Part shown: one piece after another, positions 1 to 8,636 of the stretch
Layout of the letters: every line of letters begins with the position of its first letter
How positions within the stretch are numbered: the stretch's first letter is position 1
Source of the DNA: Candidatus Acidianus copahuensis
Lineage (GTDB): Archaea > Thermoproteota > Thermoprotei_A > Sulfolobales > Sulfolobaceae
Direction: 5' to 3'
Assembly: GCF_000632495.1 (NCBI RefSeq)
Contig: NZ_JFZT01000047.1
Location: forward strand, 1-64,000
DNA length: 64,000 nucleotides
The notes under the pieces: model-generated
The model's input: the letters and a program-made list of their open reading frames with translations, nothing else
Database searches by the model: none
What the model was told of the DNA's origin: nothing
Made by a program: the position numbers and the translations under genes

Positions 1-634
1 TTGCTTGTCTCCCTTAACTCGAAGAACTAGTAGCCCTCGGTAATGAAGTTCACTTATATTCTACCATTCCTTGCTAGCTTGTTAGTAACACGCTTTTAAC
101 TTATCTTGAGAAAAACCTCTACCCACCCTAACGTTGAAATTCCTCGGTAAAAGAGGTAAAAGATTTTGAACTTCTTGCTTTATCTTATAATTTCTTCGAC
201 CGCTCTGCAGATATACAAGGACAATATTTATCTTCCGTCTTACGCTTCAGAAAACCAACTTTTGTTCCTCCCAAAACCCCTTAACACTTCGTAATAGCGG
301 CCAACAGTGTTTTGGACAGTCTGGGGTGTAGTTGTTTGTGTTCCTTATCCTGTTTTTCAGATACAGGAATAGTTTTCTTAATGTATTGTTTATCCCTTTT
401 CATCCCTTTCATAGAAGTAGATTAATGTATACCGTTGTGTTGTACAACTCATACGCTTAACTGGACTTTTTAACTTACTGTTTGAGAATAAGTATAAGAT
501 CTAAAAGAGAGGCTACAGTCACCATCTGACTACTATCTAAATACTTTATATTTTTCAGAACGAGACAATCTTCCCTCACCTAATGGATGTGGTCTACCAT
601 CTCTTAACCTTAATGGACATAGAACTAAAATCAT
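1..634 (-). pseudogene. Decayed transposase-like remnant, cut by the window edge
   Basis: No intact reading frame exists here, yet the plus strand is strongly pyrimidine-rich, as it is opposite real minus-strand genes in this window. One minus frame stays open for 50 codons (399 to 250) and, after a single stop, for another 54 codons (246 to 85). A further frame starts with ATG at 634 and runs 33 codons. The second stretch contains a VRVGRGF segment that resembles the VxxDRGF region around the second catalytic Asp of IS4-type DDE transposases, with Asp replaced by Gly. That family link is inference from one motif. Scattered stops and frame changes indicate a dead gene. It continues beyond base 1. 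Confidence 0.42.
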
Positions 635-734
635 TTATTATTTATAAAAATATAAATATATTAGCTTTAGCTAAACTAGTTCAGACAGCGTATTGAAAAC
701 ATAAATAAAATCCAATAAGTTAATCATTACTTCT

Positions 735-1928
735 ATGACTAGGTTAGAAATAGATGGAAAAACATATACATTTGAAAATTGTCTAGTCCTTTATGGGTAC
801 CATGATGTCCAAAACGTTGTTAATTCGTTACAAATACTCGATACTTTAGGATATCAATCTATAAGACATAGAATTGCATGGGATATATATTTCAAGATAT
901 CTAGAGAATATTCGGATGATATAAGAACTCTCTATTTCACTATTTTCGAAATATCATCCATTTTTAGAGAGTTAAACTTTAGAAATATAGATCCTTCTTA
1001 TGCGTTACCCTCTATAATATCAAATATTCCTATTTCGCTCAAGTTGAAGGTTGAGAATAATACTATATACTTAAGTTCACCCATTCATCTTTCAATAGAA
1101 GCGGATTTAACTAAAATGTTAATGAAGATGATAGGGAGAAGGTTACAGGATATTAACTTACCATACTCATCGAAGGTAACCATTCCTCTACAACAACTTA
1201 CAGGTATAAAAGACTTTGAAATAATACTGGAAAATGACTATAATAATAATAAAATTAATATCAATTTAGATCTAAAATTACCCCTTTATTCTAGAGGATT
1301 AAAGAGAAACTTTAGTGTGGAAGACGCAAAGAAAATTCTAATCGTTACAGCAAATGAGGTTAATAGTAAGTCCTTCGATATGAACCCAATCTTTGAAGAC
1401 TTCAGTGTTAGACTTATTGAAAGTTCAATAGAACCGGCTCTCTCAGCAATTAAGGATATTCTATCAAGTGAATCTGAAATCTCAGAAATTGTTTATATTC
1501 CAGCATTAAGACCGTTTCTATTAAACGCGGAAGAATCTGCCCTTTCTCAAGAAGAAATAGCCCAACTTTTCTCAGACGGTTGTGTAATGGCAATAAATAG
1601 GATAAGAGAAGGTAAAATGAGCTTTAAGAATGACAATTTTATTAGAGAGTTAAAAGTCGAAAATAAATCTCTAAAGTATAAGAATAACTCAATAGTCCTG
1701 GCTCCTTTACATGTAAAAACAATTTCAGCGATTTTATTAGAATTATTGGCAGCTAAAGATAATTCTTTGGTAATTATTGAAAACCCTGAAGAGTTTCTGA
1801 TAGAAGAGGACAAAAATCTCGTAGTAAGTGTACTAAAGGACTTCCTACATAAGAATAACGATAAAAAATTGTTAGTTATTACTGGAGATCATTATATAGA
1901 AAAAGAGATAGGAAAAATATGTAATTAA
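735..1928 (+). CDS. Predicted ATPase-like protein lacking a P-loop
   Basis: 397 residues, not confidently recognised. The C-terminal half resembles AAA_15/AAA_21 (OLD/SMC-like) ATPases: a YIPALRP segment near residue 255, a hydrophobic strand ending in IIENPEEFL near 345-355 (Walker B-like), and VITGDHYI near 382-389 in the place of the switch-histidine strand. The N-terminus, where these ATPases have GxxGxGKS, reads LVLYGYHDVQN with no Gly-Lys-Ser/Thr, so nucleotide binding is doubtful. The ATG at 735 lies 20-30 bp downstream of an AT-rich TATA-like stretch (about 697-715), consistent with a leaderless transcript. It converges on the next gene with a 4-nt overlap of stop codons. It may be a non-catalytic paralogue. 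The family link is inference. Confidence 0.6.
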   Translation: MTRLEIDGKTYTFENCLVLYGYHDVQNVVNSLQILDTLGYQSIRHRIAWDIYFKISREYSDDIRTLYFTIFEISSIFRELNFRNIDPSYALPSIISNIPISLKLKVENNTIYLSSPIHLSIEADLTKMLMKMIGRRLQDINLPYSSKVTIPLQQLTGIKDFEIILENDYNNNKININLDLKLPLYSRGLKRNFSVEDAKKILIVTANEVNSKSFDMNPIFEDFSVRLIESSIEPALSAIKDILSSESEISEIVYIPALRPFLLNAEESALSQEEIAQLFSDGCVMAINRIREGKMSFKNDNFIRELKVENKSLKYKNNSIVLAPLHVKTISAILLELLAAKDNSLVIIENPEEFLIEEDKNLVVSVLKDFLHKNNDKKLLVITGDHYIEKEIGKICN

Positions 1929-3544
1929 ATTCTATAGAGAACAATAGAATCATACGTTGGATCAATCTTAACGTTTATAACCCTAAGCTCATTTTGACTG
2001 CTTGATAATGCTGATTTAAGTTCACTATAGCTGTAAACCGTTATTGCACCTATAGATTTTTCAAGTTGTTTATCAACGTTCAAAGTTAGATTTGCCTTAC
2101 CTATAACAGGGGTATCTGCTTTAGTAGTATCTAAATATGTTAGTCCTTCATCATTAAATATAATTATTGTACCCTTAGATTTTCTTCTTGCTTGCAATAA
2201 TTGCATTGTACTAAACACGCCATGAATATCAGTTATACCTATGGCACTAGAGTCATCTTCTTGTATAACTCCAGAAACTCCTAATCCTTTAGCCATTATG
2301 CTTTCAGAAGTAAACCATATTGGCATATCTACTGGAAACCTTATCATATCAAAAGTGGGAGCTGAAAGATCTATAAATATCTTAGAAAATCGATAGTTCT
2401 TTAGAAGCCTGACTACGTCATATGGCCAAAGAGTAGAATGTGGACGTAACATTTGGTCTTTCTTTGATACATAGATCTCTTTTCTAATACCTCTATCTAT
2501 ATTTTGGATTTTCTGCTTAAGTAAGGCAATTAATTCCTTAATAAATAGGCCAGAGTCTGATACTATAGGTAAGTGAGGCATAATAACTTTGCTTACATCT
2601 TCGCCATCGATATTATTGAACATTGTAAAACCTTTAAACTTCATTGACCATCCGCCTGTGGAAAGCTGTGTTAATCTAGTACCTATGAAGAGTATAGCAT
2701 CTGACTCAGCCATTATTTTGTTCCCTATATCTGTTCCCATTAAACCTAATCCTTCACCTGCAAATAATGGATGAGATGAAGGAAAACCTCCCTTTCCTTT
2801 AATTGTAGTTATGACGGGGGCGTCTATTAATTCCGCTAGATCGATTAGATCTTTGGATGAACCACTAGCTATTACCCCATATCCCGCTACAATCAATGGT
2901 AACTTAGAATTTGAGAGAACCTCCGCTACTTTTGCTACCGTATTCTTATCTGGAGTACGTTTTTCGGGCTTTTGTTCAGCTGGATTTAGCGGATATGCCT
3001 TCATCTTGAACAGATCTTCTGCGATCTCAATATACACAGGCCGCGTTCTATTGCTTAGAGCCTCCTTATTACCTTTCTCTATAGTAAAAACTATTTCTTC
3101 AATTGTAACAACTCTCTCTCTAAGTTTAGTTACTGGAGCTAAAAGAGACATTACATCATCCGGAGTTCTTAGCTCTCCTATCCGCGCCCTACCTGTATCT
3201 CTATACGATCTTAGACCTCCTATAATTAACAATGGAACAGATTCAATGAATGATTGGGCTACTATATCTACCGCTTCTAAAATCTGAGTAGAAGGAATTT
3301 GAATAACAACACCAGCAGAATTATTGCTCATAGCATAGGCTTGAGCTAGTAAGAAAGAATCTCTAGGCGTAACTGAAGTATCGATATTTATATTATATTG
3401 AAGTAGTCTCTCTCTAAGATTATCTGGTAAATTATATGTAGTGAATATTTTCTTAATTCCAATATCATTTAACGTAAATGCTATAGCTTCATCTCCACTC
3501 ATCTCTTTACCTACAGTCTCCTCTTTCCTCTTTGGTTGACTCAA
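1925..3544 (-). CDS. Thiamine diphosphate-enzyme family protein with eroded active site
   Basis: 539 residues with the three-domain layout of acetolactate synthase/pyruvate oxidase-type enzymes: N-terminal Pyr-like domain, central Rossmann-like domain (LIVAGYGVIASG near 215-230, then ITTIKGKGGFPSSHPLFAGE), and C-terminal PP-like domain. The Pyr-domain catalytic Glu (usually HEQGA) is not seen; the matching stretch reads DTSVTPRDSFLLAQAYA. The C-terminal GDG-x(25-28)-NN cofactor motif is degenerate (ITDIHG then FNDEG). Cofactor binding and decarboxylase activity are therefore doubtful. It begins at TTG with a strong GGTGGTGA ribosome site. A TATA-like TTTTAAGTATC lies upstream. It is likely a divergent homologue with another role; the substrate cannot be assigned. 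Confidence 0.7.
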   Translation of the reverse strand: MSQPKRKEETVGKEMSGDEAIAFTLNDIGIKKIFTTYNLPDNLRERLLQYNINIDTSVTPRDSFLLAQAYAMSNNSAGVVIQIPSTQILEAVDIVAQSFIESVPLLIIGGLRSYRDTGRARIGELRTPDDVMSLLAPVTKLRERVVTIEEIVFTIEKGNKEALSNRTRPVYIEIAEDLFKMKAYPLNPAEQKPEKRTPDKNTVAKVAEVLSNSKLPLIVAGYGVIASGSSKDLIDLAELIDAPVITTIKGKGGFPSSHPLFAGEGLGLMGTDIGNKIMAESDAILFIGTRLTQLSTGGWSMKFKGFTMFNNIDGEDVSKVIMPHLPIVSDSGLFIKELIALLKQKIQNIDRGIRKEIYVSKKDQMLRPHSTLWPYDVVRLLKNYRFSKIFIDLSAPTFDMIRFPVDMPIWFTSESIMAKGLGVSGVIQEDDSSAIGITDIHGVFSTMQLLQARRKSKGTIIIFNDEGLTYLDTTKADTPVIGKANLTLNVDKQLEKSIGAITVYSYSELKSALSSSQNELRVINVKIDPTYDSIVLYRI

Positions 3545-3686
3545 TATGTCACCACCAATTTTTAGATACTTAAAAGATTTAAGAATTGCATATATACGAT
3601 CTTAGAAAACCCTTCTCCTACTGGCTGTCATAGTTTAGATTTTAATAGAACATTAAATTGACTCACAATTTACTTTAGACTGAAAA

Positions 3687-3797
<111 letters not shown>

Positions 3798-3830
3798 ACA
3801 TAATTTTTGCCGTTAAAAATTATAAAGTAA

Positions 3831-4421
3831 TTGTATGTCTTAGATTGTGATGCTTATTTGATAAGCTTCTTAGACGTAGGTAAAGTTCTTAAAGAGATTA
3901 GTGAACTTACTGATTTCGTAATCATAGGTGATACTGTAGTCGATCTTTTATTAAAGAGAAAAGGAACAGAAAGCGATGTTGATATCTTTCCATTAGAACT
4001 AAGCGCAGTAGCTGAGGAGGACAAAATAAGGAATTTTTCCGAGAATAATGGCTGGGATTATGGAACTACTCCAATAGACACGCCAAGACTATTAGTACCA
4101 CTAGGAGATTCACAACTCCAAGTAGATATTTATGATAATATACAGGATTTCTTTGTTCCTGAAGAGATCCTAAAGAGCGCTATAGCTATGAGTATAGGTG
4201 ATTCAGAATTCAAGGTAATCCGTCTAGAAGACTACATTCTCCTGAAAGCTAATGCTTATAGAGAAGAAGATGAAGACGAACTTAAAACAATCTTACATTT
4301 TATAGGAGAAAAAAAGCTTAAGATTGATAAAAATTATTTATACAAACATACTGAATTATTTGAAGAAAATTCTGAAAATATAAAAGAAAGACTTGAGCTG
4401 ATTGGCTTTAAGCTTTCTTAG
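3831..4421 (+). CDS. Predicted nucleotidyltransferase-fold protein
   Basis: 196 residues starting at TTG. An N-terminal segment, VIIGDTVVDLLLKRKGTESD followed by VDIFPL, resembles the minimal nucleotidyltransferase signature (helix turn, about ten residues, then DxD). A later strand, LQVDIYD near residue 101, could supply the third acidic residue. The C-terminal part is charged and helical. The start lies 34 nt from the divergently transcribed tRNA-Cys, so the two share a very short promoter region. Its 3' end overlaps the end of the L40e gene on the other strand by 14 nt. The substrate is unknown; it could be an RNA or small-molecule nucleotidyltransferase. Confidence 0.6.
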   Translation: MYVLDCDAYLISFLDVGKVLKEISELTDFVIIGDTVVDLLLKRKGTESDVDIFPLELSAVAEEDKIRNFSENNGWDYGTTPIDTPRLLVPLGDSQLQVDIYDNIQDFFVPEEILKSAIAMSIGDSEFKVIRLEDYILLKANAYREEDEDELKTILHFIGEKKLKIDKNYLYKHTELFEENSENIKERLELIGFKLS

Positions 4422-4578
4422 TTGGTAGTTCTTTCTTCTTAGGTCTAAGGTTTCTACTATGACATCTCCTGCATTTGGTAGCCCTTATAGGATTTAATGC
4501 TCCACAGTTTCTACATACTTTTTTCATGAATATTCTGTCTTGAATTATCTTGACCTTCTCTGGTTCGTTGATAGGCAT
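4408..4578 (-). CDS. rpl40e: 50S ribosomal protein L40e (eL40)
   Basis: 56 residues, starting MPINEPEKVKIIQDRIFMKK. It carries the zinc-finger pattern CRNCGALN ... TKCRRCHS (CxxC-x10-CxxC) and a basic tail RPKKKELPTKKA, all diagnostic of L40e. ATG is at 4578-4576 and TAA at 4410-4408. It is a single gene squeezed between two plus-strand genes: its 3' end overlaps the upstream nucleotidyltransferase gene by 14 nt and its start is 66 nt from the divergent NusA-like gene. It is a structural protein of the large subunit. Confidence 0.95.
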   Translation of the reverse strand: MPINEPEKVKIIQDRIFMKKVCRNCGALNPIRATKCRRCHSRNLRPKKKELPTKKA

Positions 4579-4644
4579 TTAAGAACCCAGTACTTATATA
4601 ACTGTCTGATTCAAAAATATTGCGGTAGAACGGAGAGTGATTGG

Positions 4645-5154
4645 ATGAAAATTCCTCTAGATTATCTATGCGTTAAAAGCGGTCTCCTTTGCAACAGGTG
4701 CCAAAGTTTGGTCGATAGAGGTGAAGTAGAAAACTTTGAAATAAAGGTTATGGAGGCCCTTCTGGATTTAGAAGAATCACAGTTTAAAGAACTAAAAGAA
4801 TCAACCTATTACAAGGCAATTAAGGTAAACAACAATCTCCTTATACTTTTAGTAGGCAGTGGACCTGGAATGACGATACAAAAGTGGGTAAAAGTAGCTA
4901 AAGCCCTTCAAGATAAACTTGGTATGAAGGTCAGAATAATGGAGAAAACAAACAACATAAAGAGTAGTGCTGTTCAGTTGTTATCTCCTGCAAGAGTTTT
5001 AGGAGTTAATACAGTATGGCTTCCTGACGGTTCAGTTCAATATGTGATTAGAGTTTCTAGAAATGAGACAAGATTATTACCTGCTGATACTCTCGTACTA
5101 GAATCGGCACTTTCAAAAATCCATGACACTCGAGTAAAGATTAGGGTAGAATAA
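4645..5154 (+). CDS. NusA-like KH-domain protein
   Basis: 169 residues from ATG 4645. An upstream in-frame ATG at 4540 would run antisense through L40e and is rejected. The N-terminus has CVKSGLLCNRCQ, a possible CxxC metal or redox motif. Residues around 70-100 contain LILLVGSGPGMTIQKW, a GxxG loop typical of KH folds, followed by a second KH-like half (SAVQLLSPARVLGVN). Sulfolobales homologues are usually annotated as transcription elongation factor NusA-like and lie next to aspS. Here its stop is immediately followed by the aspS start with no gap, indicating one operon. It probably binds RNA; a role in termination or rRNA transcription is inference. Confidence 0.8.
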   Translation: MKIPLDYLCVKSGLLCNRCQSLVDRGEVENFEIKVMEALLDLEESQFKELKESTYYKAIKVNNNLLILLVGSGPGMTIQKWVKVAKALQDKLGMKVRIMEKTNNIKSSAVQLLSPARVLGVNTVWLPDGSVQYVIRVSRNETRLLPADTLVLESALSKIHDTRVKIRVE

Positions 5155-6444
5155 ATGTATAGAACAAACTTTATAGCAGATATTACACCAGAAATGGAAC
5201 AAAAGGAGATTGTAGTAGCTGGATGGATTCATAACATAAGGGATCTTGGGGCAAAGAAGTTTATATTACTTAGAGATGCTACTGGAATAGGTCAGGTAAT
5301 AATAGAAAGAAATACAAAGGCTTTTGAAGCTTCAAACGATCTAAGTCTTGAATCTGCAGTCCAAATTAGAGGTATAGTTAAAAGTGATAAGAGAGCACCT
5401 CGAGGAGTTGAGGTACATGCTGAGGATATAGTAGTCTTAAGTAAGGCTAAATCACCTTTACCTTTAGATGTTTATGGCAAGGTAAAAGCAGATATAGACA
5501 CAAGGCTCAGAGAAAGATTACTCGATTTAAGACGAGAGGAAATGCAGGCAGTTATAAGAATAGAGTCTGAAGCTGTTAGGTCTTTCAGAGAGAACTTGTA
5601 TAAAAATAGATTCGTAGAAATATTTACGCCAAAGATTATTGCTACGGCTACTGAGGGTGGAGCACAATTATTCCCTGTGATTTACTTTGGAAAAGAGGCT
5701 TTTCTTGCTCAAAGTCCACAGCTTTACAAGGAACTATTAGCAGGAGCCGTTGAAAGAGTATTTGAGATTGGACCAGCATGGAGAGCGGAAGACTCGGATA
5801 CCCCATATCACCTATCCGAGTTTATAAGTGCGGATATAGAGATGGCATTTGCAGACTATAACGATGTAATGGGTATAGTTGAGGATACTATAATTACCAT
5901 GGCTAATAAACTAAAGGAGAAATGTTCGGCAGAGCTAGAAACGCTAAATTATAGGCTGCCTGATATAAGTAAACCTATAAAAAGAATAACATATACAGAG
6001 GCAATAGAGACATTACAAAGCCTTGGAGTAAAAATAAAGTTTGGAGATGATTTAGCTACGCCAGAACTAAGAACTCTTAATGAACATTTAAAAACTGATC
6101 TTTATTTTGTAATAGACTGGCCAGCCGAAGCTAGACCATTCTACACTAAAAGAAAAGATAATAAACCAGAAATTAGTGAAAGTTTCGATCTGATATTTAG
6201 ATGGTTGGAGCTCGCATCTGGAAGTAGCAGAAATTTTAGAAGAGAAGTCCTTGAAAATGAGCTTAGGGTTAGAGGACTTAACACATATAACTTCGAGTAT
6301 TTCCTTAAATGGTTTGATTATGGAATGCCACCACATGCAGGAGTAGGAATAGGTCTACAGAGGCTTATGTTAATGTTTACTGGGCTTCAAAATGTAAAAG
6401 AGATATCATTATTCCCAAGAGATAAGAAGAGACTTGTCCCATAA
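5155..6444 (+). CDS. aspS: Aspartate--tRNA ligase (archaeal type)
   Basis: 429 residues, the usual length for archaeal AspRS, which charges tRNA-Asp (and in some archaea tRNA-Asn). An N-terminal OB-fold anticodon-binding domain (VVAGWIHNIRDLGAKKFILL) is followed by the class II core: motif 2 FEIGPAWRAEDSDTPYHLSE near 202-221, and motif 3 GVGIGLQRLMLMF near the C-terminus. The start codon follows the stop of the NusA-like gene directly. Whether the enzyme is discriminating cannot be judged from sequence reading. Confidence 0.96.
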   Translation: MYRTNFIADITPEMEQKEIVVAGWIHNIRDLGAKKFILLRDATGIGQVIIERNTKAFEASNDLSLESAVQIRGIVKSDKRAPRGVEVHAEDIVVLSKAKSPLPLDVYGKVKADIDTRLRERLLDLRREEMQAVIRIESEAVRSFRENLYKNRFVEIFTPKIIATATEGGAQLFPVIYFGKEAFLAQSPQLYKELLAGAVERVFEIGPAWRAEDSDTPYHLSEFISADIEMAFADYNDVMGIVEDTIITMANKLKEKCSAELETLNYRLPDISKPIKRITYTEAIETLQSLGVKIKFGDDLATPELRTLNEHLKTDLYFVIDWPAEARPFYTKRKDNKPEISESFDLIFRWLELASGSSRNFRREVLENELRVRGLNTYNFEYFLKWFDYGMPPHAGVGIGLQRLMLMFTGLQNVKEISLFPRDKKRLVP

Positions 6445-6471
6445 TTTTAATCTCTAATATAGTTTTATTTC

Positions 6472-7581
6472 TCACGTTATCTTTCTTGGATCAAGTCTAA
6501 GAAGTTCCTCTAAGACGATTGTAGCATACATACCTCTATCCAAAGCAAAAGATAACGTTTCGTCCTTAAATTTTATATCTCTCACTTTCATAAACGCTTT
6601 CCTCTTTAGATATGGTCTATTAACCTTAATCTCTCTAATATTGAATTGTTTTCCTTCTATTCCTTCCTCTTCAAAAACTAATTTACAATCTTCATCACAC
6701 AAATTATCTTTACTGGATATTATTATTTCAACCTTATCTTTATCATTTATTACATTATTTAACTTTCTTGATAAAATTTTATTAAATATATAACTTTGAT
6801 AGGCTTCCACATAAAAACTTAATGGAATCAAAGAAGTTTTCAAGGCTTGAAATGGGTTATTTGTCTTAATATAATTCTTAAGGATTGTTCGCTCTTGTTT
6901 GAAACTGATCGGAATCTCTTTTAATGCCTCTAAGAGTTCGCCATTCATTACCATTTTTCTGGCTTTTTTTATATTCTCAGATTCATCATCAAATGGATGA
7001 CCTAAAATAAACATTATAGCGTTATACCAATCCCTTTTTACCAGATACTTACCAACTATATGAGTAATCGGTCTTCTACTTCCAAAACGTTGATAACCGA
7101 AAAATGCAGGTAGATAAGGATCTGACGAAATATCTGTTACCCTTTTGCTAAGTTTATCTTTATTTACTCTTTTTAGAACTATATTAAATATATTTCCTGT
7201 ATGATTAAACTTGGAATCAGTATAACCTAGAAATCTTAAATTTATTCTATCTTCTTTATATTCTTGTATCCTTATTGGAGGTCTGATATAAATAAGCTGA
7301 TAAGTATGAGCAGCCGAATCTTTTATACCTATATAATTTACCTTAGTTCTCAGCAAAACGTTTAATTTTCTTAATGCTGTAAAATGGTCAATATCATTTT
7401 TTTCTAATAGATAAACTGCATATTTCCCTATATTATTTTTACCTTTCCAATTTAAACATGATAAATAATCAATTTCTTCAATTACCTCAAATCCTTGAGG
7501 TCTTGGAATCTCTGCCTCTAATGGTTCCCAATCATGAATATACCTTTCAATCCCTATTGCTATATCTACTGGGCTTACAAT
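6472..7581 (-). CDS. truD: tRNA pseudouridine synthase D with non-canonical start
   Basis: TruD makes pseudouridine-13 in tRNA. The catalytic Asp lies in GIKDSAAHTYQ. The region from TTG 7356 down encodes 294 residues, but coding similarity continues upstream in the same frame: VSPVDIAIGIERYIHDWEPL and GFEVIEEIDY match an expected N-terminal domain of archaeal TruD. No ATG, GTG or TTG occurs in frame between the TGA at 7593-7591 and TTG 7356. The likely start is ATT at 7581, overlapping the end of pth2 by 7 nt. Alternatively the start is mutated and only a truncated form is made. With the ATT start the protein has 369 residues, within the family's usual range. Confidence 0.85.
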   Translation of the reverse strand: MVSPVDIAIGIERYIHDWEPLEAEIPRPQGFEVIEEIDYLSCLNWKGKNNIGKYAVYLLEKNDIDHFTALRKLNVLLRTKVNYIGIKDSAAHTYQLIYIRPPIRIQEYKEDRINLRFLGYTDSKFNHTGNIFNIVLKRVNKDKLSKRVTDISSDPYLPAFFGYQRFGSRRPITHIVGKYLVKRDWYNAIMFILGHPFDDESENIKKARKMVMNGELLEALKEIPISFKQERTILKNYIKTNNPFQALKTSLIPLSFYVEAYQSYIFNKILSRKLNNVINDKDKVEIIISSKDNLCDEDCKLVFEEEGIEGKQFNIREIKVNRPYLKRKAFMKVRDIKFKDETLSFALDRGMYATIVLEELLRLDPRKIT

Positions 7582-7934
7582 AATTTCAGATCACCAGTTA
7601 TTGGGTCAATTAGTCCATCTTCTGTAGGGCCTATTCCTGCACATGTAATCGTACCTGGTTCTATCTGCGTTTTGCCAGCATCTTCAATAACGGAAACCGG
7701 CAATCCTTTTTCTTTGGCCATTCTCACCTTTTTATATAATTCGTCTAAATCGTTAACTTTTACCACTATTTTCGGTTGCCCCTCAACAATCCAAGAGTCC
7801 AACCAAATTTTCCACTCTCTATTAGAAGAATTAATTATTTCTAAGACTAACGATACCGCAGCGTGGGCTACTTGAGCTGCAACTTTTCCTTTTCCTATTT
7901 TAATATCATTACGTACTAAAATAACCATTTTCAC
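7575..7934 (-). CDS. pth: Peptidyl-tRNA hydrolase, Pth2 family
   Basis: 119 residues from GTG 7934; an ATG lies two codons further in. The Pth2 fold is clear: MVILVRNDIKIGKGKVAAQV and AHAAVS at the N-terminus, then PKIVVKVNDLDEL, GLPVSVIEDAGKTQIEPGT and TCAGIGPTEDGLIDPITGDL, the conserved C-terminal signature. It releases peptides from stalled peptidyl-tRNA. It is followed by, and overlaps, truD, so both tRNA-related genes are probably co-transcribed. An extension to 7973 is open but does not match the family. Confidence 0.95.
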   Translation of the reverse strand: MKMVILVRNDIKIGKGKVAAQVAHAAVSLVLEIINSSNREWKIWLDSWIVEGQPKIVVKVNDLDELYKKVRMAKEKGLPVSVIEDAGKTQIEPGTITCAGIGPTEDGLIDPITGDLKLL

Positions 7935-8100
7935 TTTTATCTTTCCCTCACTAAACTCAATGAAGTATAACATATTCTATAGGCTTAAATGATTTCGATT
8001 AACTTCTAACAGTTGTTTGGAAAAAAGATGATACAAAATATATAATATGCATCAAATGTCACTTTTTTAAACTCTGCGGATACTGTATAAAGGAGTTAGA

Positions 8101-8298
8101 ATGTCAACAAACCTAAGCTTAAAAGAGGAAATAGTACCACCTGTATGTTCAAGTTGCGGAAGAATAATTCATCCTAAGGAAAGAGGAGTTGCATTTTATT
8201 GTCCAAACTGTGGACAAGTATTAATTCAGAGAGATATGTACTGTAGGCTCCAAGGAGTAGAGTATAAATGCCCAAATTGTGAGTTTATTGGACCTTAA
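8101..8298 (+). CDS. Small zinc-ribbon protein (DUF1610/HVO_2753-like)
   Basis: 65 residues with two CxxC pairs and more: CSSCGRIIHP, YCPNCG, and KCPNCEFIGP, giving two zinc-binding knuckle sets in the HVO_2753-type zinc finger family. Such genes usually sit directly before the aEF-1B gene in archaea, as here (9-nt gap). The ATG is preceded by AGGAG at 8091-8095 and a TATA-like TTTTTTAAAC at about 8063-8072. Its function is probably RNA or ribosome related; this is inferred from fold and context. Confidence 0.85.
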   Translation: MSTNLSLKEEIVPPVCSSCGRIIHPKERGVAFYCPNCGQVLIQRDMYCRLQGVEYKCPNCEFIGP

Positions 8299-8307
8299 GG
8301 TGTTATC

Positions 8308-8583
8308 ATGACAGATGTTCTTGTGGTCTTAAAGGTATTCCCAGATAGTGATGAGATAGATTTAGATAAGTTAGCTGAGGAAATTGGCAAAAGACTCCCA
8401 ACAGGCTACACTGTAGTTAGAAAAGATACAGAACCAATAGCTTTTGGTCTTAAGGCTTTAGTTCTGTATGTTCAGATGCCTGAACAGACAGAAGGTGGAA
8501 CTGATGTATTAGAAGAAAAAGCGTCAGAAATAGAAGGAGTAAGTCACGCAGAAGTAGTAGGACTTACAAGGTTAGGTTTCTGA
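8308..8583 (+). CDS. ef1b: Translation elongation factor 1-beta (aEF-1B)
   Basis: 91 residues, the standard length of the archaeal guanine-nucleotide exchange factor for aEF-1A. Recognisable segments are VLVVLKVFPDSDEIDLDKLA, KDTEPIAFGLKALVLYVQMP, and the C-terminal AEVVGLTRLGF. It is translated from the same transcript as the upstream zinc-ribbon protein; GGTG precedes the ATG. Confidence 0.96.
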   Translation: MTDVLVVLKVFPDSDEIDLDKLAEEIGKRLPTGYTVVRKDTEPIAFGLKALVLYVQMPEQTEGGTDVLEEKASEIEGVSHAEVVGLTRLGF

Positions 8584-8636
8584 TATAAGTTAATCTCTTT
8601 TAGCTAGTTTTCACAATAGATTACTTGGAGATAATA

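Noticed and set aside
2811..3287. 158-codon plus-strand frame opposite the ThDP-like gene
   Set aside because: Antisense shadow; Ser/Thr-rich translation typical of the reverse of a real gene, without motifs.
4540..4644. N-terminal extension of the NusA-like protein
   Set aside because: It would be antisense to the L40e gene and has no family match; ATG 4645 is the sensible start.
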